From assembly GCA_905221605.1 (NCBI GenBank), contig CAJNDS010001522.1, forward strand, positions 1 to 15,322: a DNA stretch of 15,322 nt, in the 5' to 3' direction. How positions within the stretch are numbered: position 1 is the first letter of the stretch; every line of letters starts with the position of its first letter. This stretch comes from Symbiodinium natans. Lineage: Eukaryota; Sar; Dinophyceae; Suessiales; Symbiodiniaceae. The translations under genes and the position numbers were made by a program. Under the pieces are notes generated by a model that made no database searches, had not been told where the DNA came from, and saw only the letters and a program-made list of their open reading frames with translations. Below are positions 7,661-15,322 of this stretch, piece by piece.

Positions 7661-10600
7661 GGTGATTCCTAGGCATCAGCCGGCACATGTCTCCAGCAAT
7701 GATTGTTGCTCTCTAGAAAATGCTCAGTGATAAGGCTGCTCTAGTTGCTGTTTGAGGCTCTGGACTGGGCTTGTGGTGACTCCGAGCCAGCAGCGGGGAC
7801 ATGTTGCCAGCCATGGTTGTTGCTGTCTAGAAAATGCTCTCTAGTTGCTGAATGAGGGTCTGTGCCGGGCTTGTGGTGTTCCTAGCCATCAGCCGGCGCG
7901 TGTCTCCAGCTATGGTTGTTGCTCTCTAGAAAATGCTCAGTGATAAGGCTGCTCTAGTTGCTGTTTGAGGGTCTGGGCTGGGCTTGTGGTGACTCCTAGC
8001 CCGGACATGTCTCCAGCCATAGTTGTTCCGCTTTGAAACATGCTCAGTGATGAGGCTGCTCTAGTTGCTGTTTGAGGGTCTGGTCTGGGCTTGTGGTGAC
8101 TCCTAGCCATCGGCAGGCGCATGTCTCCAGCACTGATTGTTGCTCTCTAGAAAATGCTCAGTGATAAGGCTGCTCTAGTTGCTGTTTGAGGGTCTGGACT
8201 GGGCTTGCGGTGACTCCTATAGAAAATGCTCCGTGATAAGGCTGCTCTAGTTGCTGTTTGCGGGTCTGGGCTGATGTCTCCAGCAATGAGTCCATCCGCC
8301 GGCGCATGTCTCTAGCCCTCGTTATTGCTCTCTAGAAAATGTTCAGTGATAAGGTTGCTCTAGTTGCTGATTGAGGGTCGGACTGGGCTTGTGGTGATTC
8401 CTAGGCATCAGCCGGCACATGTCTCCAGCAATGATTGTTGCTCTCTAGAAAATGCTCAGTGATAAGGCTGCTCTAGTTGCTGTTTGAGGCTCTGGACTGG
8501 GCTTGTGGTGACTCCGAGCCAGCAGCGGGGACATGTTGCCAGCCATGGTTGTTGCTGTCTAGAAAATGCTCTCTAGTTGCTGAATGAGGGTCTGTGCCGG
8601 GCTTGTGGTGTTCCTAGCCATCAGCCGGCGCGTGTCTCCAGCTATGGTTGTTGCTCTCTAGAAAATGCTCAGTGATAAGGCTGCTCTAGTTGCTGTTTGA
8701 GGGTCTGGGCTGGGCTTGTGGTGACTCCTAGCCCGGACATGTCTCCAGCCATAGTTGTTCCGCTTTGAAACATGCTCAGTGATGAGGCTGCTCTAGTTGC
8801 TGTTTGAGGGTCTGGTCTGGGCTTGTGGTGACTCAGCAATGATTGTTGCTCTCTAGAAAATGCTCAGTGATAAGGCTGCTCTAGTTGCTGTTTGAGGGTC
8901 TGGACTGGGCTTGCGGTGACTCCTATAGAAAATGCTCCGCGATAAGGCTGCTCTAGTTGCTGTTTGCGGGTCTGGGCTGATGTCTCCAGCAATGAGTCCA
9001 TCCGCCGGCGCATGTCTCTAGCCCTGGTTGTTGCTCTCTAGAAAATGTTCAGTGATAAGGTTGCTCTAGTTGCTGATTGAGGGTCGGACTGGGCTTGTGG
9101 TGATTCCTAGGCATCAGCCGGCACATGTCTCCAGCAATGATTGTTGCTCTCTAGAAAATGCTCAGTGATAAGGCTGCTCTAGTTGCTGTTTGAGGGTCTG
9201 GACTGGGCTTGTGGTGACTCCGAGCCAGCAGCGGGGACATGTTGCCAGCCATGGTTGTTGCTGTCTAGAAAATGCTCTCTAGTTGCTGAATGAGGGTCTG
9301 TGCCGGGCTTGTGGTGTTCCTAGCCATCAGCCGGCGCGTGTCTCCAGCTATGGTTGTTGCTCTCTAGAAAATGCTCAGTGATAAGGCTGCTCTAGTTGCT
9401 GTTTGAGGGTCTGGGCTGGGCTTGTGGTGACTCCTAGCCCGGACATGTCTCCAGCCATAGTTGTTCCGCTTTGGAACATGCTCAGTGATGAGGCTGCTCT
9501 AGTTGCTGTTTGAGGGTCTGGTCTGGGCTTGTGGTGACTCCTAGCCATCGGCAGGCGCATGTCTCCAGCAATGATTGTTGCTCTCTAGAAAATGCTCAGT
9601 GATAAGGCTGCTCTAGTTGCTGTTGAGGGTCTGGACTGGGCTTGCGGTGACTCCTATAGAAAATGCTCCGTGATAAGGCTGCTCTAGTTGCTGTTTGCGG
9701 GTCTGGGCTGATGTCTCCAGCAATGAGTCCATCCGCCGGCGCATGTCTCTAGCCCTGGTTGTTGCTCTCTAGAAAATGTTCAGTGATAAGGTTGCTCTAG
9801 TTGCTGATTGAGGGTCGGACTGGGCTTGTGGTGATTCCTAGGCATCAGCCGGCACATGTCTCCAGCAATGATTGTTGCTCTCTAGAAAATGCTCAGTGAT
9901 AAGGCTGCTCTAGTTGCTGTTTGAGGCTCTGGACTGGGCTTGTGGTGACTCCGAGCCAGCAGCGGGGTCATGTTGCCAGAGCCAGCAGTTGCTGTCTACA
10001 TGTGTGCCAGCCATGGTTGTTGCTGTCTAGAAAATGCTCTCTAGTTGCTGAATGAGGGTCTGTGCCGGGCTTGTGGTGTTCCTAGCCATCAGCCGGCGCG
10101 TGTCTCCAGCTATGGTTGTTGCTCTCTAGAAAATGCTCAGTGATAAGGCTGCTCTAGTTGCTGTTTGAGGGTCTGGGCTGGGCTTGTGGTGACTCCTAGC
10201 CCGGACATGTCTCCAGCCATAGTTGTTCCGCTTTGAAACATGCTCAGTGATGAGGCTGCTCTAGTTGCTGTTTGAGGGTCTGGTCTGGGCTTGTGGTGAC
10301 TCCTAGCCATCGGCAGGCGCATGTCTCCAGCAATGATTGTTGCTCTCTAGAAAATGCTCAGTGATAAGGCTGCTCTAGTTGCTGTTTGAGGGTCTGGACT
10401 GGGCTTGCGGTGACTCCTATAGAAAATGCTCCGTGATAAGGCTGCTCTAGTTGCTGTTTGCGGGTCTGGGCTGATGTCTCCAGCAATGAGTCCATCCGCC
10501 GGCGCATGTCTCTAGCCCTGGTTGTTGCTCTCTAGAAAATGTTCAGTGATAAGGTTGCTCTAGTTGCTGATTGAGGGTCAGACTGGGCTTGTGGTGATTC

Positions 10601-11695
10601 CTAGGCATCAGCCGGCACACCAGCAATGATTGTTGCTCTCTAGAAAATGCTCAGTGATAAGGCTGCTCTAGTTGCTGTTTGAGGGTCTGGACTGGGCTTG
10701 TGGGGACTCCTAGCCAGCAGCGGGGACATGTTGCCAGCCATGGTTGTTGCTGTCTAGAAAATGCTCTCTAGTTGCTGAATGAGGGTCTGTGCCGGGCTTG
10801 TGGTGTTCCTAGCCATCAGCCGGCGCGTGTCTCCAGCTATGGTTGTTGCTCTCTAGAAAATGCTCAGTGATAAGGCTGCTCTAGTTGCTGTTTGAGGGTC
10901 TGGGCTGGGCTTGTGGTGACTCCTAGCCCGGACATGTCTCCAGCCTTAGTTGTTCCGCTTTGAAACATGCTCAGTGATGAGGCTGCTCTAGTTGCTGTTT
11001 GAGGGTCTGGTCTGGGCTTGTGGTGACTCCTAGCCATCGGCAGGCGCATGTCTCCAGCAATGATTGTTGCTCTCTAGAAAATGCTCAGTGATAAGGCTGC
11101 TCTAGTTGCTGTTGAGGGTCTGGACTGGGCTTGCGGTGACTCCTATAGAAAATGCTCCGTGATAAGGCTGCTCTAGTTGCTGTTTGCGGGTCTGGGCTGA
11201 TGTCTCCAGCAATGAGTCCATCCGCCGGCGCATGTCTCTAGCCCTGGTTGTTGCTCTCTAGAAAATGTTCAGTGATAAGGTTGCTCTAGTTGCTGATTGA
11301 GGGTCGGACTGGGCTTGTGGTGATTCCTAGGCATCAGCCGGCACACCAGCAATGATTGTTGCTCTCTAGAAAATGCTCAGTGATAAGGCTGCTCTAGTTG
11401 CTGTTTGAGGGTCTGGACTGGGCTTGTGGGGACTCCTAGCCAGCAGCGGGGACATGTTGCCAGCCATGGTTGTTGCTCTCTCAAAAATGCTCAGTGATAA
11501 GGCTGCTCTAGTTGCTGCTTGAGGGTCTGGGCTGGGCTTGTGGTGATTCCCAGCCACCAGCCGGCACATGTCTCCGGCAATTGCTCTCTAGAAAAATGCT
11601 CAGTGATAAGGCTGCTCCAGTTGCTGTTTGAGGGTCTGGACTGGGCTTGTGGTGATTCCGAGCCATCCCAGCCATGGTTGTTGTTGCTTTCTAGA
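7661..11695. repeat. Satellite array with ~730 bp higher-order repeat of seven monomers
   Basis: The monomer carries CTCTAGAAAATGCTCAGTG, then GCTCTAGTTGCTGTTTGAGG, then CTGGGCTTGTGGTGACTCC. In the first unit the GCTCTAGTTGCTG anchors fall near 7738, 7838, 7951, 8058, 8172, 8244 and 8357, giving spacings of 100, 113, 107, 114, 72, 113 and 113 (sum 732). Units begin at CCTAGGCATC at 7668, 8400, 9106, 9837, 10600 and 11326, so lengths are 732, 706, 731, 763 and 726, and the sixth is partial and more diverged. Units are near-identical while monomers within a unit differ clearly, the hallmark of higher-order homogenisation. The 61-residue minus-strand frames at 7937, 9375, 10137 and 10864 are by-products of unit identity and are not called as genes. 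Confidence 0.93.
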
Positions 11696-11874
11696 AAAAA
11701 TGAACCAGAATAGGGATTTCCAAGGGCAATTTTGCAAATACGTTCAATTTACTTAAACCTCTTTGTGTGCCAGTCAGGTATGTTGAGTGCGCGAAAATTT
11801 GCCCAGTGGAAAGGGAGTCAGTTCACTTCCAGGTGATGGTACAGACTATTTGCGAGCGATTCGTTCTGCAACAC
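11696..11874. other. Unique spacer between satellite and first telomere-type array
   Basis: No gene or repeat was recognised. It separates the last, diverged monomer from the left arm of the first inverted-repeat-bounded TTTAGGG array. Confidence 0.4.
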
Positions 11875-12012
11875 ATACAATTTCTATTTATCCTGTCCTT
11901 GAGGGTTTAGGGTTTAGGGTTTAGGGCTTAGGGTTTAGGGTTTAGGGTTTAGGGTTTAGGGTTTAGGGTTTAGGGTTTAGGGTTTAGGGTTTAGGGTTTA
12001 TAGAAATTGTAT
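11875..12012. repeat. TTTAGGG array 1 bounded by a perfect 13 bp inverted repeat
   Basis: About 14 TTTAGGG units (11903-12000), one of them CTTAGGG, lie between ATACAATTTCTAT (11875-11887) and its exact reverse complement ATAGAAATTGTAT (12000-12012). The right arm continues as AGGGTTTGGGTCCCAA. This is the only complete example of the two-armed structure in the window. Confidence 0.9.
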
Positions 12013-12040
12013 AGGGTTTGGGTCCCAAAAACTCCTTTGG

Positions 12041-12331
12041 CACCGGCCAACCTTTTCTTCATAGATTGAGATAAAAAGGTTGGCCGATAGTCACTAAACT
12101 CATGGGTCAGCTTCTTTTCACCGGCCAACCTTTTGCTCTTGTTTTAGTACAGCAAGGTTGGCCGGTGCCAAAAACGCGCTTTTTCACCGGCCAACCTGCT
12201 CTCTTTAAAAAACGAGCAAAAGGTTGGCCGGTGAAAGTAGCTGACGCAAGGTTGGTCGGTGAAAAAAACGTGCTTTTTCACCGGCCAACCCACCCTGCTC
12301 TCTTCAAAAAGAGCAAAAAAGGTTGGCCGGT
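12041..12331. repeat. Cluster of nine alternating inverted arms, CACCGGCCAACC / GGTTGGCCGGTG
   Basis: Plus-sense arms start at 12041, 12119, 12185 and 12279. Reverse-complement arms start at 12078, 12156, 12222, 12250 and 12321; those at 12078 and 12250 have one mismatch. Three arm pairs have the same 37 bp start-to-start spacing, giving loops of about 25 bases. Each pair could form a hairpin with an 11-12 bp GC-rich stem. Open frames across this block on both strands follow the repeat and are not called. Confidence 0.9.
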
Positions 12332-12419
12332 CTAGTTTGAGCCTGCCGGAGCCTATTTTGGGGTTTCCCGGCTCCCCGCCCAATGTTGCGCTGCTTAATT
12401 TGGGTTCAATTTGACTTAA

Positions 12420-12510
12420 TTTGGGGGCTGGGGTAGGGTTCTGGGGGGCTGGGGGGCTGGGGGCTGGGGGGCTTGGGGGGCTGGGAGCTGGAGGCTGGGG
12501 CTGCGCTTTG
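12420..12510 (+). repeat. G-rich GGGGGCTGGGG tract
   Basis: Many runs of four to six G are separated by CT, CTT or similar on the plus strand. The spacing meets the simple rule for G-quadruplex formation. The same sequence type returns at the right edge of the window (15206-15322). No gene is seen. Confidence 0.8.
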
Positions 12511-12511
12511 G

Positions 12512-12675
12512 GATAGACACATGCTTTCGAGAAATCTACTCAAACTCGGCTCGTCAGCTGTTTAGACAAATAACTTGGGAATTGCCGCATGATACCGCCA
12601 GGCGCTTTGGATGAATACTCAAACTCTGCTTGTCAGCTGTTTAGACAAATAAGTTGGGAAATTCAGAATGATACC
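12512..12675. repeat. 79 bp direct duplication, diverged
   Basis: TACTCAAACTC starts at 12537 and again at 12616. Both copies continue with GTCAGCTGTTTAGACAAATA, and both end in ATGATACC. The second copy runs directly into the left arm of the second TTTAGGG array. Confidence 0.8.
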
Positions 12676-12677
12676 AC

Positions 12678-13054
12678 ATACAATTTCTATTTATTTTGTC
12701 TTGAGGGTTTAGGGTTTAGGGTGTTTTGGGTTTTGGGTTTTGGGTTTTGGGTTTAGGGTTTAGGGTTTAGGGTTTAGGGTTTAGGGTTTTGGGTTTAGGG
12801 TTTAGGGTTTAGGGTTTAGGGTTTAGGGTTTAGGGTTTAGGGTTTAGGGTTTAGGGTTTAGGGTTTAGGGTTTAGGGTTAGGTTTAGGGTTTAGGGTTTA
12901 GGGTTTAGGGTTTAGGGTTTAGGGTTTAGGGTTTAGGGTTTAGGGTTTAGGGTTTAGGGTTTAGGGTTTAGGGTTTAGGGGTTTAGGGTTTAGGGTTTAG
13001 GGTTTAGGGTTTAGGGTTTAGGGTTTAGGGTTTAGGGTTTAGGGTTTAGGGTGT
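12678..13054. repeat. TTTAGGG array 2 with left arm only
   Basis: The left arm ATACAATTTCTAT (12678-12690) is followed by TTATTTTGTCTTGAGGG and about 345 bp of TTTAGGG repeats. Near the left end several units are TTTTGGG, and the array also contains TTAGGTTTAGGG and TTTAGGGG variants. The right arm is absent; the array ends abruptly at GTGTAGCACGGG. Confidence 0.9.
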
Positions 13055-13298
13055 AGCACGGGTCAGCTGTACGCAGTTGTGTGCAGACATGCCCACCCCA
13101 AAGGCCACCCAAACACTACTTGCAGCGAAACAAACCAGAGCCAGCCGAACCAAAGCCAGCCCACATTCAAACACTTCTGCACTTAATGCTGTACTTCGGA
13201 CCAGTATCCATTATGTTTTTTGATGTTACGAAATTTGCTTTGAAGATGCCTTGCTGCGTGGTAACATTTAAGAAGCTGCCTTGGAAATAGAACCTCCT
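13055..13298. other. Unique stretch; nothing recognised
   Basis: It lies between array 2 and the ~100 bp repeat family. A 69-codon plus-strand frame (13081-13290) has no recognisable domain and is not supported as a gene. Confidence 0.4.
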
Positions 13299-14310
13299 GT
13301 TGCTAGAAAGGAGCCTTATGGAAGTCATGCCTGAAGCTTGCAGGAGAAAATTCAGGTTTTGCGCAGGGGACATCTTCGGCCGGAGGGCCTTCTCATTGTT
13401 TCTGTTCCCTATGTTGGAGTGTGAAGGCTGCATGGCGAAAGACTTGCTGCTAGGAAGATGCCTTGTGAAAGGTATGTCTAAAAGCTTGCGAGAGAAAATT
13501 CAGGTTTTGCGCTGGGGGACGTCTTCGGCCGGAGGGCCTTCTCATTGTTTCTATTCTGTATGCCGGTGTGTGTCTAGAAGTTTGCGAGAGAAAAATTCAG
13601 GTTTTGCGCTGGGGGACGTCTTCGGCCGGAAGGCTATGCCGGAATGTCAAGGCTGCTTGGCGAAAGACCTGTTGCTAGAAGGGTGCCTTGTGAAGGTCAC
13701 GTCAAGAAACTTGTAGCAAAAAAACAGGTTTTGCGCTGGGGGACGTCTTCGGCCGGATGGCCTTCTCATTGTTTCTATTCTCTCTGCCGGCGTGTCTCTA
13801 GAAATTTGCGATAGAAAAATTCAGGTTTTGCGCTGGGGGACGTCTTCGGCCGGAGAGCCTTCTCATTGTTTGTATTCTTTAGAAATTTGCAGGAGAAAAT
13901 CAGGTTTTGCGCAGGGGGACGTCTTCGGCCGGAGGGCCTTCTCATCGTTTCTAATCCTATGCCGGTGTGTGTCTAGAAGAAAAAATTCAGGTTTTGCGCA
14001 GGGGCTTCCCCGAACCTGGCTCCAAAACTTCAGAGAGCCTTGAGGGCTTTCGACCTCCCAGAACCCTTCCAGGAGGGCAGGGTTTTCAAAGGGGCCTCCC
14101 AAAAGCCTTTCAGGCCCGCTGTCGGGAGGCCCTCCAGAAGGCCAAGGAGGCCTCCTAGGGGGGCTCAGGCCAGGTTAGAAAAACACCTCCCGCGAGACAA
14201 TTCAGGTTTTGCGCTGGGGGACGTCTTCGGCCGGAGGGCCTTCTCATTGTTTCTATTCTCTATGCCGGTGTGTGCTTAGAAGTTTGCGAGACAAAAATTC
14301 AGGCCTCCCA
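13299..14310 (+). repeat. Irregular tandem repeat family with conserved GGACGTCTTCGGCCGGAGGG core
   Basis: Copies of CAGGTTTTGCGC begin at 13353, 13501, 13598, 13725, 13822, 13901, 13988 and 14203. Most are followed by the core, then CCTTCTCATTGTTTCTATTC and TGCCGGTGTGTGTCTAGAAG. Spacing varies (148, 97, 127, 97, 79, 87, 215) because some copies carry an extra GGCTGCTTGGCGAAAGAC-type segment or other inserts. The copy at 13988 lacks the core and runs into CCC/GGG-rich sequence. Plus-strand frames here are repeat-driven and not called. Confidence 0.88.
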
Positions 14311-14371
14311 GGGGTTCTCAGGGGCTTCCCAGGCCAGAGGCCTCCTGAACAGCCTTTTCAGCCCTCCTCCC

Positions 14372-14465
14372 AGACCCGCCTCCCAGGGGCCTCCCAGGGG
14401 CCTCCCAGGGGCTTCCCAGGGGCCTCCCAGGCCTCCCAGGGGCCTCCCAGGGGCCTCCCAGGCTC
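14372..14465. repeat. 12 bp minisatellite GGCCTCCCAGGG
   Basis: About seven head-to-tail copies, some shortened or with CTTCCC in place of CCTCCC, sit in a longer GC-rich block (14300-14620) built from the same CCTCCAGGGG-type words. No gene is supported. Confidence 0.85.
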
Positions 14466-14651
14466 GAAGATGGAAAAAAAGGGCCTGAAGCCGAAAAACG
14501 CGATTTTTGAGCAGTGGCCCAGGCCAGCAACGAAGGCCGCAGTCGGCACCGCCCCCAGAGGGGCCCCGGAGGCCTCCAGGGGGGCCCCAGGCCAGAAAAA
14601 CACCTCCCAAGAGCCTTTGGGACTAGGGTAATAGAATATACTAGGGACTGT

Positions 14652-14722
14652 GCTTGGCGACCAAGCTTGGCGACCCCTGCAGGGGTGTGCCTGCAGGCCC
14701 GATCAGCCTAGATCGGGCCTGC
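14652..14722. repeat. Nested palindromes, including a perfect 12 bp stem with 6-base loop
   Basis: GCAGGCCCGATC (14693-14704), loop AGCCTA, then the exact complement GATCGGGCCTGC (14711-14722). Just upstream lie the perfect palindrome CCCCTGCAGGGG (14674-14685), the palindrome CCAAGCTTGG (14661-14670) and a direct repeat of GCTTGGCGACC. No flanking features identify it as a known RNA gene or a transposon end. Confidence 0.85.
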
Positions 14723-14746
14723 GTGGTCTCGCTGAGCGCTCGACGG

Positions 14747-14783
14747 CGCCCACTCACCTCTAGAATGAGAGGGTGGTGGGCGG
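14747..14783. repeat. Imperfect hairpin at the left edge of array 3
   Basis: CGCCCAC and its complement GTGGGCG form the outer stem, with partly complementary TCACCTC and GAGGGTG inside. The structure directly abuts the first TTTAGGG unit of array 3. Confidence 0.5.
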
Positions 14784-15064
14784 GTTTAGGGTTTAGGGTT
14801 TAGGGTTTAGGGTTTAGGGTTTAGGGTTTAGGGTTTAGGGTTTAGGGTTTAGGGTTTAGGGTTTAGGGTTTAGGGTTTAGGGTTTAGGGTTTAGGGTTTA
14901 GGGTTTAGGGTTGTTTAGGGTTGTTTAGGGTTGTTTAGGGTTGTTTAGGGTTGTTTAGGGTTGTTTAGGGTTGTTTAGGGTTGTTTAGGGTTGTTTAGGG
15001 TTGTTTAGGGTTGTTTAGGGTTTGTTGTTTAGGGTTTAGGGTTTAGGGTTTATAGAAATTGTAT
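14782..15064. repeat. TTTAGGG array 3 with right arm only, containing a TTGTTTAGGG decamer block
   Basis: TTTAGGG units run from 14782 to about 14910, then eleven perfect copies of the decamer TTGTTTAGGG (14911-15020), then a few TTTAGGG units. It ends in the right arm ATAGAAATTGTAT (15052-15064), followed by AGGGTTTGGGTCCCAA exactly as after array 1. The left arm is absent. Confidence 0.92.
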
Positions 15065-15082
15065 AGGGTTTGGGTCCCAATA

Positions 15083-15180
15083 ACGTTTTGAGCGAAAGTT
15101 TTGACCGAAACGTTTTGAGCGAAAGTTTTGAGCGAAAGTTTTGACCGAAACGTTTTGACCGAAACGTTTTGACCGAAACG
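15083..15180. repeat. 13-14 bp tandem repeat GTTTTGANCGAAA
   Basis: Seven copies alternate between GAGCGAAA and GACCGAAA forms, some with an extra C at the junction, giving the near-palindrome CGTTTTGACCGAAACG. The array ends in a T run at about 15178-15191. Confidence 0.88.
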
Positions 15181-15205
15181 TTTTTTTTTTTGGAACCACC
15201 TTTTC

Positions 15206-15322
15206 ATTTTTGGGGCTGGGGGCGGGCTGGGGCTGGGGGCTTGGGGCTGAGGGCTGGGGGCTGGGGCTGGGGGGCCGGAGGCTGGGGGCTGGCTGGGGGC
15301 TGGGGCTGGGGTCGGGGAGCTG
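15206..15322 (+). repeat. G-rich GGGGCTGGGGGC tract, runs off the window
   Basis: This is the same sequence type as 12420-12510, with many G runs on the plus strand and G-quadruplex potential. It continues past the right edge, so its extent is unknown. Confidence 0.8.

Noticed and set aside
8030-8075. Possible hammerhead ribozyme core (GTGATGAG beside TTTGAAAC)
   Set aside because: The core base before TGATGAG is G, not C, the GAAAC is on the wrong side and too close, and no cleavable stem arrangement could be drawn.
7937-11049. Recurrent 61-residue minus-strand open frames in the satellite units
   Set aside because: They recur only because the units are near-identical, are not conserved between monomers, have no domain, and one unit (at ~8660) loses the frame through a 26 bp deletion.
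7661-11695. CRISPR array
   Set aside because: The periodic sequence has no short constant repeat with unique spacers. The whole unit repeats, which is satellite structure.
12102-12383. Plus- and minus-strand frames of 77-79 residues with repeated TGQP/GWPV words
   Set aside because: The words are translations of the inverted arm repeats and appear on both strands, which is expected of non-coding hairpins.

Overview
The window looks like nuclear DNA of a eukaryotic microbe, most plausibly a dinoflagellate of the Symbiodiniaceae type. The reasons are indirect: three arrays of the TTTAGGG telomere-type repeat, a very high load of tandem and inverted repeats, one large GC-rich reading frame without obvious introns, and no bacterial-style operon or ribosome-binding context. 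Other TTTAGGG-bearing lineages (green algae, plants, oomycetes) are not excluded by the sequence alone.

Layout. Positions 1-830 are AT-rich, degenerate ~90-107 bp tandem repeats. Positions 974-6820 (minus strand) hold the only convincing protein-coding locus: three overlapping open frames that read as one broken, or frameshift-joined, protein of about 1,950 residues. In order they carry an N-terminal Cys cluster, 28-residue repeats, a CxxC/CxxC zinc-binding segment with a DUF6570-like region, a Helitron-type HUH/Y2 Rep nuclease, a complete PIF1-family helicase, a C2HC zinc finger, a Lys/Ala-rich linker, and a Josephin-type cysteine protease (deubiquitinase) domain. The first frame change coincides with a run of seven G that makes a canonical -1 slippery heptamer. 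The second is a +1 change somewhere in 1690-1860. This is the coding part of a rolling-circle (Helitron-like) transposon, with a Josephin domain where known Helitrons more often carry an OTU protease.

Positions 6821-7660 show nothing recognisable. Positions 7661-11695 are a satellite with higher-order structure: about 730 bp units, each of seven related 72-114 bp monomers, present in five near-identical copies plus a partial sixth.

Positions 11875-15322 are a mosaic of short repeats. It contains three TTTAGGG arrays in the same orientation, with flanks that form a conserved 13 bp inverted repeat. It also contains a cluster of nine alternately oriented ACCGGCCAACC arms, G-rich tracts, a 79 bp duplication, a ~100 bp repeat family, a 12 bp minisatellite, strong palindromes and a 13-14 bp tandem repeat. 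The common orientation of the telomere-type arrays, the satellite block and the repeat mosaic are compatible with a subtelomere lying to the left of a chromosome end. They are equally compatible with interstitial telomeric DNA. No RNA gene, CRISPR array or spliced-leader sequence was recognised.
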